Positions 42,269 to 55,027 of a stretch of DNA of 64,000 bases are shown here, piece by piece (within the stretch, counting starts at the first letter, position 1; each line of letters starts with the position of its first letter). The stretch comes from Mariannaea sp. PMI_226. Its lineage: Eukaryota; Ascomycota; Sordariomycetes; Hypocreales; Nectriaceae. A program made the position numbers and the translations under genes. Under the pieces are notes generated by a model. It saw nothing but the letters and a program-made list of their open reading frames with translations. It searched no databases and was not told where the DNA came from. The DNA lies in NCBI GenBank assembly GCA_024336345.1, contig JANFOG010000002.1:4278001-4342000 (forward strand), given 5' to 3'.

Positions 42269-43476
42269 TCATGGTAGTGGCTCCTCAAAGGTGAGCGGTC
42301 GTCTGGCGACGCTGAGAGGTGTGCGAGTCCCATTTACAACTGGTGTCTTCCATGGTTTCTGGGCTGGGCTAGGAGTAATGTTGACAAAGTCTGCAAAATC
42401 AAATGCTTGACTCGGAGTGGTGGGGAAGAGGTTGCCTCCGCCGGGAGTCATCATCATTGACGAGGGCAAATCCATCTTGCTGCTTTTCTGTGGGGGCGTA
42501 GAAGGAGGGTCCATACGAGTCTTAGTCGTGCGGACAGCCGGGGACGGCGAGGCGGCGAGGTAGAGTAAGAGATCAGCACCCTCCTCCCCAGTTTTGCCAT
42601 TTGTGCCTGACGCCGAATCCTCCTTGTTCCGCTTGTTGGCCAGGCTACGAGTACGCATGGGTGGCGTGCGAGGGGGTGATGACCGAACGTTGGTAACATT
42701 GAATGAATGCACGGGAAGAAGGTCGTCGTCGTCGTCCGAAGGCGCAGCAAAGTTGGGCGAGGCAAGACCGTTCATGAGGCGCTGCTGGAAAAAGGAGACA
42801 TCCGGACCGCCCGAGGTAGTGAAGTGCTGCTGGCGGCGGGGTTTGATAGGGGACGAGTGTGTCAACTGATGGGTATCTCTCCATGCAGAAAGGGCACTGG
42901 CGCCTTTGTGTGCCGTTGGAGAGCCACGGAATCGTTTATTGGGGCTGGATGAGACGGTTTCAAAAGTCGCAAAGTAAGTGCGCTTGCGGTGGCCGGTGCT
43001 CCCATTGCTTGAGCCGATGGCATCAGAGAACAGGGGCGCCTTGAGGGGTGAGCTCATAAGACCGCGAGATGGATATGGGAAGTCGGAAGTCGAAGAGGAG
43101 GAATCCGAGAGGACATCTCCTTCAGCCAGGCGCTTCCGGCGCATTTCCTCTTCGACTTTGGGTTCTATTGTGTCGAGTGTGAGTTCTTCCCAGCCATGCT
43201 TGGTCTTGAACTGGGCGAGGGCGAGGCGGTTTTGCAGGCGGCGAGCAATCTAAAATCGAAGCAAGAAAACATATTAATATAATTGTTCCTCAATCAAGAG
43301 GGGAATGCATGGGAGTCGAAGTGATAGATAATGGAAAGGGTAGGGAGGGAAGAGAGGGGGTTGTGGATGAGGTTTTGGAGGTAGCATTGTATCCCTGAAC
43401 TCACCTTGCTCACTTCTGCACGCTTCAGCACACAGTCGACGACATCCTCGGGCTGTTTCTTCCAGGGCGACGACAT
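42269..43476 (-). CDS. Whi5/Nrm1-type G1/S transcription repressor (350 aa)
   Basis: Likely binds and represses SBF/MBF-type transcription complexes to control cell-cycle entry (family knowledge). Exons 43476-43405 (24 codons) and 43249-42269, total 1053 nt in frame. The short motif shared by Whi5, Nrm1 and Srl3 spans the start of exon 2, residues about 25-55: IARRLQNRLALAQFKTKHGW followed by EELTLDTIEPKVEEE. The rest is disordered and rich in Ser-Pro and Thr-Pro sites (SSPLKAP, SSPNKRFRG, SPPRTPPMRT, TPPQKS, TPGGG, ITPSPAQKP), as expected for a CDK-regulated repressor. It ends SVARRPLTFEEPLP. Which paralogue (Whi5 or Nrm1) it matches functionally cannot be decided. Confidence 0.85.
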
Positions 43477-46400
43477 GGCCTTTGGATTATTCCGACTCTA
43501 AAATAGAGGCTCCTTATTTTTGTAGACTATTCCCTTCCTCGTCTTTACTTTTTGGTCCGGAATCGATTGTGGTGGATGGCAGTGTCAAGGATAATGTTGC
43601 GCGAATGGATGACAGAGAGGGTGGAGGTGTGTGAAGGAAAGTTGACGAGGTCGAGCGCCGACACTAAAGTGGGAAGGAGAGTTGGGCGGGCGACCAAAAC
43701 CAAGACCAGTCTGGCGGGTTCTGGGTTTAAGGCCAGGGTGTAAGCGGCCTGGGTCCGATGAAACGGGGCGAGTGGTAGGGATTGAAGAGTGAATGAATAA
43801 AGACGGTAATCAAACGAGCGACTGTTTTTTTTTCTCCTTCTTTTTCTTCTTCTTTTCGGTTTCCAACCCGAAGATGAGATTTAGACAGGGAGAGATAGGA
43901 GGAAGAGAAGAGTAGAGAGAGAGGGTGCAGCAAAAAGGGAGGGAGAGGAGGGAGAGACAGGAACCGTTGAGGATACGCAGATGGTGGGATTGATTTGTGG
44001 CTGCTGTGGTTGTTGCGTGAACCAAGGGCGAAGAAAAAAAAAATGAACCAAGAGGTTCAGTAGGTTTTTTTTTTTTCCTTTCCTCCCTTCCCTTCCCTAC
44101 GGCCCCTCCTGAAGTTTTTAGGCGGCTCCCTACATCTAGTACCCGAAATCTTTACCCTGAGGCCAGGCACGTTTGCACCTGGGGAAACGTAGCCCTGTGC
44201 AAATGGTCATGCTGTGAGGCACACAAACTAATAACTGGCTATTGCGGATCCCTGGGCGCCAAAAAAGACATCGGTGGCATTCCTCTGGAAACGGGCCACT
44301 CTCCCCGCTAGATTAGAAAAAAAGTGCAGCAAAGTGGTCCAGTCAAACGGCCTAGAGAGTCGCCTACTCATGCACGCACTTTGGACCCGGCAACCGCATG
44401 GCAAAGGAGGTGGGCTACTTTGGCTACGTACTATGTGAGAATGTACTCTGGAACCTCAGAATGCAGACAGGGCCACAGTGTCCGAAGAATGTCCACTGCC
44501 CCATCTGAAAGTCTCATGGCAGCCCCTCAACCGCGGAAATGGGAGGGAGGGGACAGAAGCAATCCTTTCAACAGTAGCTGTTGGCCTTGTGATGCCCATC
44601 CACAGCACTGGCCCTCCATCTCCCTCTCCCAACGCCCGATCAGGGCACATCCTGCTTGCTCATAAAAGCACGGTCAGCGCCGAAATTACCGACCGGCGAG
44701 GAAAGAAAAAAGAAAAGAAAAGAAAACAATGACAAGAACGACAATGAACAAAGAAAACCGCTTGGGAAGAATGTTCACTCTAAAAGATTGATTGATAGCC
44801 ACAACTCCATGCAACCAACACCGCACATATCCTTTTTTGCTCAGGCCCCTAAAGGCGCCTCAATTCAACCACAATTGCGAACAAAGGACGAGAACCGCGG
44901 TCCCTGATTCGTTGGCCTGGCGGCCAGCCGAGTCCAGCTCAGCTCTTTGTCGGCTTTCGAACGACTGGTCATTGAATAGACATGACCCCGTTGTCAGATC
45001 CAATCGCATTGCTCGAGATCGATCGAGTTGCTCTCCCCTGTCGCTTGTCGCTATCAACCCTTCCCAATCAGGGCAGCTTCAGCTCATCTCGTTGGTGGCT
45101 ATCCATCGTTCCGTTCCCGCTAACTAATCCGACCGACCATGTGTTGGCACCATACATGACCGAAGGTCAGGGATATCAATCGTTCAGTGAATGACGTTGC
45201 TTGGCGGCTTTCGGCTCCCCAAAAATAGCCACTCGTGATAGTTGATCAGTCTATTTTCCTTCCCCTTCCACTTCTTCTCCACATGTTCTTCTTGGAAGCT
45301 TCAATTTGCGCCTTTAATTGCCTCCTGTACAGTGCCGATCGACTTCAACTGCACAAGGGCCACCTCTTCATATTCCACTTAGCATTGACTCATCGTCGAG
45401 AAGAGTACGAGGCTCAGGCATGTAGCCTTATACACGTTTTCGGCAGGATCAATCTGACAGGCTGCAAATCAACCGGCTTTTACTCTCTATACTATTCACG
45501 ATATATGGCAAAGCTGAATGATGCTAAGAGGCAGCCATGGTGATCAAGAGCTAGAGTGTCCATAGGTTTCTGCTTTTGTTTCAAGCTTCAGTTGTGACCA
45601 TTATTTTAGGCAATGGTATGAACTAACGATTGAATTACTTGGTTGGAATGTAACATTCGCGACAAGTGGTGAAGCTCTTCGGACATAACTTATTGGCCCA
45701 TGCAGCATGTTTTTGGTGGATATGTGCAATGATGTGCAGGTAGGTATGTCATAATAGCAACGGAAGCTATGTTAATTGAATCTTGATACATTCGTAGGTG
45801 ATCTCCATGTTGATATACACTCACAAGGCTCGACACATACTATACGGAGCACCCCTGTAGAATGCCCAACATTTACCCTACCTCGTACATGTGCCATCAT
45901 AATCGACGACAAAATTCAGCCTGAACATCAAATTCTCGTTATAGTACATCCAGAGTACTGCAGCAGGCATGTACACTGCAACGGCAAGGGTGCGCGGGAA
46001 TCGGAACCAAAGACAACATCTCCGTTTGAAACGTGACTGTTAGGATGTCCAAAATCTTAGAACCACAAAGCAGGGAATGGGATGGAGGTGTACACGACAA
46101 TGAGGGCAGAGATGTAAGGATCAGCCGCCTCGACCAAATATATAGCGTCAGTCCAGGGAGTGAGACCATCAAATTTGTGCTATTCGATCAACAAAAAAGG
46201 TTGTGTTGAGCCATCACGGATGATGACCTGGGCTGCATTATTCTCTTTATGTTAATTATAAGCCACTGCATGCCAGGTTAACTGAGGCAATGTCGGTATT
46301 CTCAATGAGGGCAAGGCGAAGGATTCCAGCGGCTATGGGGAGACCTGTGCCTCTTGTAGAATTTTGGTTGTTGGTGGATAAGTGAAACAAAGAAATCAGG

Positions 46401-49400
46401 ATGAGACCTGGGAAATTATCCGGTCGGTCAAATATGCGGCTTGTCCTCATGGAACTACCACCTGAAAAAGCCCTTCTACAGCATGGACATGGATGCGGAG
46501 TTGGATTGAAATGGTGCGACTGTACATAGTACTCTGTGCTATGAGTGGTACTCCGGACGGAGGGCCATGCTCCGGAGGACTATGTTGGAACTAGGAGAAA
46601 ACAGAAAAGAGGGAAACAAACAAGCATCTGAACGATGGCATGCGTGTAGTATGTTATCTCATAAGGCCAGGTTAGACCAACACAGTTCAAAAACTATATG
46701 AAAGATGATTGATAATGAGACCCTTCAATGCACTCCCTAAATAGTAATTTTAAACCATATGTCGTCTGCGATACTGACACAATTAAGGCTCCTCATGATT
46801 AGCTTGCAAAGTCCTTACCGACAAGCCAGAAGGTACATAGCCCATTCTCGGCTGTGCACCAGCCTCCACGTACCTGGTGGATGTTGAGCTGGAAACCTCT
46901 TCAAGTCGGCCCCTAAAAGGCAAATATGGCATGTCGATATGTCCCAACTCGTCATTAGCCGGGATGTCTCCTGGCGTACGCAACCCATACCTTGGGACCA
47001 ACCTGCAGCGGGCATGCTGCTGGGGAACAAAGCAGCCTCTCTTATGGCCATCCCATATTTTTTTTTCTACCGCCGCTCCATACATGCCACTCTCATTCTA
47101 CAAGAAATCCCACTTACAGGTTTACTGCAAAATGTGCCGTAGCCGGCTGGCTAGCTGACTAGCTTTTTTCTTGTTCACTCGTCGCTTGGTTGCGTCGTTA
47201 CTGACCGACCTCTTCCGTGGGGAAGCGATGATCTACTTGTCCGCTAACGCAACGCCAGTACGCCACTCCGCTTCTGGACTGCGCCGTCTTCAGATGGGTG
47301 AGCGTAGAAATGGTGGTGGCGTGAGACAGGTGATGCCCACTCGGCCCCCAAAGAGAACTGCGTGTCAGAAGTACTGTACTTAATACGGGACACCTTGAAG
47401 CTGTGGCTGCAGGATTAGAAGCTATGGACAGAGTATTGGAGAAGCCTGCATTGGGGTCCCCTCCAAACTGTCCGTCGTCCGGATCGTATGTGCCGACCTG
47501 GTCGAATTGTCTAAAATTACAAAAAGACCTTCCAGACGTGGCCATTGCCGAGATGAAGTTTTTTTTTTTGCACATTTATTTATTAGAAAATGACGACTGT
47601 GAATATCTTGCCCATTGTGTTTGCGTCAACAGCAGATAGGAAAAAGACATGCACTGATGCAAAACGACGGGGGATAACAGAATATGCCTGAAACAAGAAA
47701 CTGGCGGTTCTTTCCACCAATGCTGATTCTTAGCTATGCGCTGTGTTACCCACAACTGATAGCCAGCGAACTTAGGCAACATGGGTTGTTTCTTTCTTCG
47801 TCGTCACAGGCATTGGCGTAAGGCAGGCGGTCAAATAAGCATCATATGTGTTGTCTTGTTGTCTTGTTGTGCCTCCAATCTAATTCGTGGTGGAGACGAG
47901 GTCGTCACCACTTTCAATTTAGAAAGGGGAGTCTCCCACCTTCCCGCCAACGGGGCCAACGACTAAAAAAAATATGCCTCCAAATCTCATTGTCTATGAG
48001 AATTTATTCATGGTAGCCATTGGGCTATCTTGCAAAACTACCCAGGCAGTCAGTCAGTTGTGTGCCTTCTCTTTCTCTCTCTGCTGCAGTTGATTGTTTA
48101 TATCTACCTGCAAAGAGCTTAAGTCCATACCGACTGCCTCTGGAGCAGGGCACTGAAGTTTTCTGCGCCAGGGGGACATTGATGGAGATTATAAAAAATA
48201 GTATGAGCAAAGCCTAGTGTGCACTGCGGTTCGAATGTGTGGATGCATTGGGGAAGCGTGAGTTACGTACCTACCGGGCCTACCACTCAGTACGTAGTCC
48301 CATCAGGATGAGGAAGTTGGTGATTGATGCGACTACACCCTCCCGTCTCAAACATGCCTGGGAGTTAGGTAAGGTAAGTACAGTCAACGGCCACAAGTCT
48401 GAGTCCACCTCACAGCGGCTCTATAGAAATACACCAAATTCTTAATTCAATAATAAATTACATTATAATTCACAACATTTATTATACTCTTTTAAAAATA
48501 ATCTATAATATTATCTAAGATATTTTAAAAGTAGTGGCTTATTTATTTTTTAAATTTATATTTTGCTTAAAGCTTAGGAAACTCTTAAAAAGATAGCATT
48601 TTAATCAACCTTTCTTATGGTGGGTTATAGAAGGAAATACAGTCAAAATAGTACTGTTATCTGAGGAGCGTTCAAAATATTTCCAGGAGCTTTAGGGTGG
48701 CATACTGTCTGGTGGACCCAGATTTGTGGCCGCTGACTTACGTAGGTAGGTAGTATACTTCGTACGTTTCCAGGGATGCAGCGAGGCTTTCGTACTATTA
48801 GCTCAGACGCTTCATACCTGCAGGAATCAGCTGCCGAAAACGCCGAGGTCTGTACATTTTATACGACAAGATGATAGCTGGGCTCAATACTTTCATCCTT
48901 CTCTGTTGTAACCTTTGGTGAAAGCAGTTGGCCGGTCGGTCAGCCATAGTATTTATCTGAAAAGATTCGTTTTCATCCTAGTCTCGCCTCTTAGAATCCG
49001 CAGATAGATCGACCACCACCGCCGTTTATCAACTAGTCCCGCGTCCGGATCGATCAAGAGTAATGACGCAGTACCTGACCTTGATCCACCTCTCCACCAC
49101 CTCTCCACCACCCTCCTCCACCTTGTCCTCCACCTCCTCCATACACCCTCAGCCTTTTCGTATCTGTGCTGTGGTGCCCGGCCCAGCAGCGCCATAGCCT
49201 GTCGTAGCTGCTTTGAAGTACATTGGATACAGTAGCGCAACCCATAGATTTGTGCTTTTTCCTTTGGGAGTTCCCCACGAGCATGCATCCTGACAGAGCT
49301 CCTGATGTACTGTACATTTTCGACATTTTGAACATCCCGTTACAGGGGCAAAATACCACCAGCGCTGTATTGTCTCTTGAGGGCTCGGCAACTTCAGCTC

Positions 49401-50157
49401 CGTTGGCTCCTTTTACGGTTGTTGTGTTCAGTCTCTCGTGGTACTCTGTGCTCTTGTTCAGCATTTACCGTCCGTCCATCCATCCTGTCATCCTGTCATC
49501 CGTCATCCACTTGCTTCTCCCAAGGATCCAGGGGAGAAACCTTCCCGAACTCATCACAAGGGGGGTGTGATTTGGGGTTTTGTCCTTTCCCTTTTTCTTG
49601 TCCTCCTCCTCCTCTCTTCCTCACTTGCCCTTTTCTCTCACCTTGCTTTTCTCTCTTTTTCTCTGTTTCCTCGTTTCCTCTCTCTTCCTCTCTCCCATTG
49701 CTTTCGCTTCCTTCATGGCCATGAGAGCATCGGATCGGCCCTATTGAGTCGTTTACAACTGCCACTTGGCTTTTTTGTCGCTCGCTTCATCTTCTCGTTT
49801 CCTCCTTGGAACATACGTCGTACACCCCCCTAGCACACTCAGCTCCACCCCCCCCCCTCGTTCACAGGGAAGCCGCGACGATTAAAGATTACAATTGCTT
49901 CACGAACAACGGACGCATCACCATCTAAACACGACCGCCAAATCCACCGTCGGCCCACACAAAACCTGGCTCTTCTGCATTGATCTCTATCCAGACCTCT
50001 CGTTTCTTCTTCCTACACCAACTACGGTGAACTCGCATTAGAGAACTACAACAAAGCTGTACCCTTCTCTCCTCCCCCTCGGGCCCACATCAGCACCGCC
50101 CGCACAAGTCGCCTCTCTCTTTCGTTGACGGGGATAACTTCATAGTTGCGGGCGGTC
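43477..50157. other. 6.7-kb gene-free stretch with a MITE
   Basis: Divergent upstream regions of the Whi5-like and metallopeptidase genes. No supported gene: open frames are short (136 codons at most, 49054-49464) and without family features. It contains purine-rich leader sequence at about 43830-44000, a TIR element at 48382-48738, and a strongly C/T-rich tract at 49570-49710 leading to the metallopeptidase gene. Confidence 0.5.
48382..48738. mobile_element. Degenerate TIR element (MITE, Tc1/mariner- or Fot/pogo-like)
   Basis: A 357-bp element with imperfect terminal inverted repeats of about 35 bp. The left end reads AGTCAACGGCCACAAGTCTG then AGTCCACC. The reverse complement of the right end reads AGTCAGCGGCCACAAATCTG then GGTCCACC; 26 of these 28 positions match by eye, and both differences are G/A transitions. 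TAC flanks both sides (48379-48381 and 48739-48741), consistent with a TA-type target duplication. The AGTCA start resembles Fot1/pogo-like ends. The core (about 48435-48600) is extremely AT-rich and has no coding capacity, which fits repeat-induced point mutation of a non-autonomous copy (inference). Confidence 0.75.
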
Positions 50158-52824
50158 ATGGCACCGTCTTTTCTCAAGTTCAAGGACCTGCGTCGCCGGT
50201 CCAGGGCCAACTTTCGTACTGAACGCACCACCGATCCTTCTACCGATTCCTCGAGCGATGGCGCTGGCAGCCAAGAAACGACGCCCTCGAGCGGCTCGCT
50301 CACGCCGCCGTCGATGCATCATCACTCTGACCCAGCTCTCAACCTACCAGTAAAGGATCCGCTACAACCCCAAAACCAGATTCATCAGCCATCACCGAAT
50401 AGGCCTGCGAGCCAGAACCTACAAGTCCGACTTCCGTTATCTGCAAGTTCATCCCGAATTAGCGTTTCGGGTATGTCAGGGTTAGGTGCCCCTTCCGTGA
50501 ACGGACGGCAGAATCTACCAGTCTCGCCCTATGCTCCTAGAATCACAAACATTTCAGAGAATGCATGGGTATGTGATTAAATCCCGGTCTTGACTGCGCA
50601 ATGTCCAATTGGATTGCAGCCGTTATATCCTATAAATGCAGCTTGCTTTCCTCCCCAGAAACTCCATGTAGTCTGAGATGCTCTAGTTGATGTCTTGGCA
50701 TCAATCATTTGGCCGCTGCGCTTGACGTGTTGCTCTTTTGCGCTAACTATATGCCAGGTTTACCAAAAGGTTCTCACTGTTCACGGAATGATCGCTGATC
50801 CTACTCACCAAGCCCTCGATGGAACTGTAACCGTCTCTAGGCTTGACGACAGTTTCCCTCCGATCAACTGGCCTGTTTGTAGCTCCCACTTCAAGGCTCT
50901 TTCATATCTCCAGCCTGGTCCAAATAAGCTTCGCTTTGAGTTCTCCAGCCCTAAGCTTCCCAACAGCGGGAGCTCCAACCCAATACATGTTTCGTATCTC
51001 ACAGTTCACATGCTTCCTGCCAGCAATGCCCCGCCATTGCAGCTTGCAATTATCATGGGCAAGGATTCTCCCGGTACATTCGACGCAACTCCCGCTCGCG
51101 CTGAACGAGAAGGCAATGGACTAGAGATAGCTGTGAGAAAGTTCCGAATGGCTGCTTATTTATGGCAGGCCTTCACAGCAGAGCAAATGTGGCGGCACAA
51201 ACTTGGACGAAGGTGTTTTCGATTTGAAGAAGAATGGACAACTGGCTCTACTAATTGGCGCGATCTTGAAAACGGTACAATGCGCTCAGAGGCCAGAATT
51301 CATGTTATTCGCTGTGAGGAGACGGTCGCCCAGCTTCGAGATCTCAACAAGGCCCAGCAATACGATAATGCAACTGAAAAGGACGCCCTGTTTGGAATTG
51401 CCTCAAAGGCTGTTAAGAACTACTTCAACCCTCTACCAGGTCAAAAGCTCTATGTCTCAGCACTTCTTCTCGACGCTCACTGGGACCAAAATGCTCAAAC
51501 GGTTACAGGCCATGCTGCCCTCGGTGGTGGTGATGACACACTTCAGCTTGCTATTTTTGGTTCGCATTGCCTGCAAAGCTATCCAAGCAGCTTTGAGGAA
51601 GTAGTCCCTGCCTTCACTGATTGCACTCCAACAGACACTAAGCATGTAGCAAACGACTGCAACGAAGCTGGAAGTTCATGGGAAGCTGCCAACATTGGCA
51701 TTGGCGCTCACCTGCATGAGACCGGCCACTTATTCGGCTGTCCCCACCAAGAAAGCGGTATCATGCTACGTGATTATGTAGTTCTCAATCGATCGTTTGT
51801 CGCGCGGGAGGCATATTCGACGAGGACAAAATCTAAAGGAGGGCTCGCTATGCAGGGCGATGAGTGTGGCTGGCACCGACTTGACTGCCTACGGTTTCGA
51901 GCACACCCAGCCTTTCGGCTCCCAAGTGATCCTCCAGCAAATCCCGATACAAGTGTTCAAGCATTCCCGGTAGAGAATGGTAATGTGCTAGTCATGGCAG
52001 CTACGGGCATTTCCTTTGTGGAGATCTTTGCAGAAGGGGATGACGTCTGTCGTTCGTGGATTGAGTATCAACCCGACCAGGGACCGCCGCCACGACAAAT
52101 CACCCTCAACGAGCATGATTTACGGGCCAGAGTGGCCGAAAACAAGAAAAAGGGCCGCATCACTGTCAACATCAAATCTCACGCTGGTGGTTCCATGACT
52201 ATTGACGACTTCAAGTCTTTCACCTCAAAAGACTCCTCTGTGAAACTATCAAACGGAAAGCTAGCATTCCGATGCAAAATGCAGGGCAGTTCCAGGATGG
52301 ACGGCAGCGAGCCCATTGAAACAGTATTTAGCAGCTCTGTGAAGCAGCATCGTGTTCTATCCAAGGTCTTGGCATACCACGGATCTGCAGTAGACGGACT
52401 GGAGTTTGTATATGACGATGACTCAACGCAGTTATTTGGCAAGCGCGGCGGAGGCAACAAGGACGGCGACGTTTTTGAATTCGGTGAGTGCTAATCTTGG
52501 CAAGTAGAAACATGCGTGCTCATTTCTAACCGGCTATCATCTTAGACATCCGTCGTGGCGAGTACATAAGTGGTTTCTGTGTACGGGCTGGTTTCTGGAT
52601 TGACGGAATACAAATATTAACTAGCTTGGGCCGCAAATCGCCCATGTTTGGGAATGCACATGGAGGAGAAGCGTAAGTCGTTTCTCTCCTTCGTTTTGAG
52701 AAGCCAAGCTTTGCTGACCTGATGAAGACATACATTGATACCCCCACGAGGATATACTATTTGTGGTGTGTCCGGCTCTTGTGGCCCTTGGCTTGACGGG
52801 TTCTCGGTTCTTGTTTCGCGATAA
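50158..52824 (+). CDS. Metzincin-type zinc metallopeptidase with C-terminal jacalin-like domain (786 aa)
   Basis: Homologue of the uncharacterised fungal YIL108W / SPAC607.06c peptidase family. Exons: 50158-50568, 50758-52483, 52546-52672 and 52728-52824, total 2361 nt in frame. Residues 1-137 (exon 1) are a disordered Ser/Pro-rich tail. Exon 2 opens with VYQKVLTVHGMIADPTHQAL and carries the peptidase region. The zinc motif HETGHLFGCPH (His457, Glu458, His461, Gly464, His467) fits HExxHxxGxxH exactly, with a Met soon after (GIMLRDY) as a possible Met-turn. From about 671 a jacalin-like beta-prism domain follows (FVYDDDSTQLFGKRGGG, DIRRGEYISGFCVRAGFWID, ICGVSGSCGPWLDGFSVLVS). There is no signal peptide, so it is probably cytosolic. 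The last acceptor is AAG rather than CAG/TAG. Substrate unknown. Confidence 0.9.
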
Positions 52825-55027
52825 ACATGGCAAGCTGCTGCTCACGCGTTATTAAAGCACACTGCAACAGGCGATATGATTAAAGAGGAAGAGTGAATAA
52901 TTATTGGAGCGTCGAGAAGATGGTACGAAACGGTAACCACTGGAGAGGAGGTCCTTCAGTCGGGGGCTCCTGCTGGTGCAGAGCAGCATGGCGTTTGTTT
53001 CTTTTCTACCGGCATAATTCATCTGCCATGGTACCGATATGCATCGCATAAAAGCATCTGTTCAATATGGAAGCTTGGTTGGGGAGGTATCGTGCTGAGA
53101 TCTGCCCGCAGTTTTTGGTTGTTTTGCTCCCCTGGGTTGGTAATACGTCCGTTTGGCTTTTTTTTTTTTCTCTTCTTTTTTTTTCTTATCCAGGGTGGTC
53201 CTTTCTGGACATTTGGTCTAGAAACGGAGTTTGGGCAGTCATAATTTTTTTGGGCGGTGTTATTGTGTCTGCTTGGTAATTATAGGCAATAAGAGCCAAG
53301 GGATGGGCATCACAATGAGATGGACTTGAAGAAGAGCCTTATAAGTAATTAGATACTCAAGTGGGCGGGGCACATAGTACTATGAGGTCGACGTGTATAT
53401 ACTACAAGCGAGATGTTGAAGACACGAAAATTCGACGCTAGAATAATGCGTTTCTTGTCTTGATAGAGAAGGTGGTCACGCCTCATAGCTAATGATTGAA
53501 CTAACTTTGAAATGTCCAAAGGAGTAATTACGTAATTACTATTCCGTAGGTCTGGAGGAATACCTACCTTAATCAGGAGGTAGTCTAATTAATTATATAT
53601 TATTATTATTGTCATACGTAGGGTGCTTTGTTGTTTAAATTGGCTGTCACATGCGATGAATGGTGAGTGAGTAGCGGTATGTTGTTTTTCCACATCCAGA
53701 AAAGTGCACATGTGTCATCTCGATTCTCTGAGAGAGGCGCAGCATCAGTATGAGCCAAACGCCTGACACGGACCAGGAACAGGTTTGGTTGAGGCTTCGT
53801 GGGCTCAGCCACCCACTCGATGTCCAGTTGAAGGGGGGGGGGAGACAAAAAAAAAGGTGAAGATGAAAAATGGAAGATGAAAGATGGGGAGAAGGGAATA
53901 CAAAGTACAATGGTTGTGGTAATAATAAAAAGACTCCAAAAGTTACCAAGTCGTGAGTGAGTGGCCTCTCTCTTCACATGCCAAAATAAATACATAAATA
54001 AAGAAAATAAAACTAACAATGAAAAGAGAGCGAGAAAAAAAACACCCCGGCGCTAAGTTAACCCCAGCTTGGTGCAGTGTCCAATACTCTGTAATTGCTG
54101 GCACGAGATTGAACAAGCACTCTGTCGATGACGGCATCTCCACCAGTCGCACCCTTTCCCCGATTCCGAAACCGTCACCCCCAGATGTCAGGCCCAAGGC
54201 CCCAAGGCCACAAGGCCCGAAACCCGTAACATGCACACTAGGGAGGTAATTACCTCGCGCCTGTGCTCTACTAAAAGTACGGTAGTAAGAAGTAGGTAGA
54301 AAGTACCCTGCTAGAGTGGTGCTGGTGTTGGTGGTGGGTGGGTGGGTGGTGGCACAAGCACACACACCATGTTGCAGTACCACAGTACCTTCGTGCATAT
54401 GCCCTTGCCTCTCTCATCGTATCGTAAGGAGCCACCAGATCAAGGGTTGAAACTTGATCATCAGCTTCAGTCATTCTTCATCTCCCGAGCACCAGCTACA
54501 GCAACCTTGCACATCATCGTCATTGACCACATCATATTTCCCGGATTTCGGATTTTTTCTTTCTTTCTTTCTCGCCCTCGTGCCCACTTCCCACTTGTTT
54601 CCCCTTTGCTAGGGCTTGGTTCCTGGTTATTCTGCTGTTTTATTTATTTTTAGCCCTGTTCCCCCCAGTTTGCTACTGGGATTTCTTTAACCCCCAGCAG
54701 GCCAGCCAGCCAGACAGCCAGCCAGTCTGCCGCCAACCGAAAAACAAGCACTTTCTTCTTATTAGGACACAGGCCACCCGCCCACCGACACTCCGAGACC
54801 CCAAAAAGACGTCAAACCTCCCCGCTACCCCGAAAAGTGTTGAGCACCTCGCCGATCCACGTCTGCAACAGCCTTCTCCCTCTCTTCTTTCCTCTTTCTC
54901 ATCCTTTCCCTCCTCCCCCCCTCTCCCCCTATACACCCGGTTTCTTCCTCTCTCTCTCTCTCTCTCTTCTTCTTCTCTCCTCTCCTCTCCCCTCCGCTTC
55001 GATCGCATCCCACCCCTTAGCCACAGC
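52825..55027. other. Intergenic region upstream of phosphatidylserine synthase
   Basis: No supported gene. It contains T-rich tracts (53158-53188), AT-rich sequence (53584-53620), a G run at 53825-53834, TAGG words (53559-53586) and a long C/T-rich probable leader (about 54870-54995) before the PSS start codon. Confidence 0.55.
54870..54995. repeat. C/T-rich tract with (CT)n in the PSS leader
   Basis: Nearly pure pyrimidine for over 100 nt on the + strand, including (TC)n at 54950-54968. Pyrimidine-rich leaders are common ahead of well-expressed fungal genes. Confidence 0.8.

Noticed and set aside
42454..43253. Frames on both strands within the Whi5-like gene
   Set aside because: Overlap the supported Whi5-like exon and have no conserved motif.
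49054..49464. 136-codon minus-strand frame with Gly/Arg/Trp runs
   Set aside because: Reverse of a CCACC-rich tract; no protein-like features.
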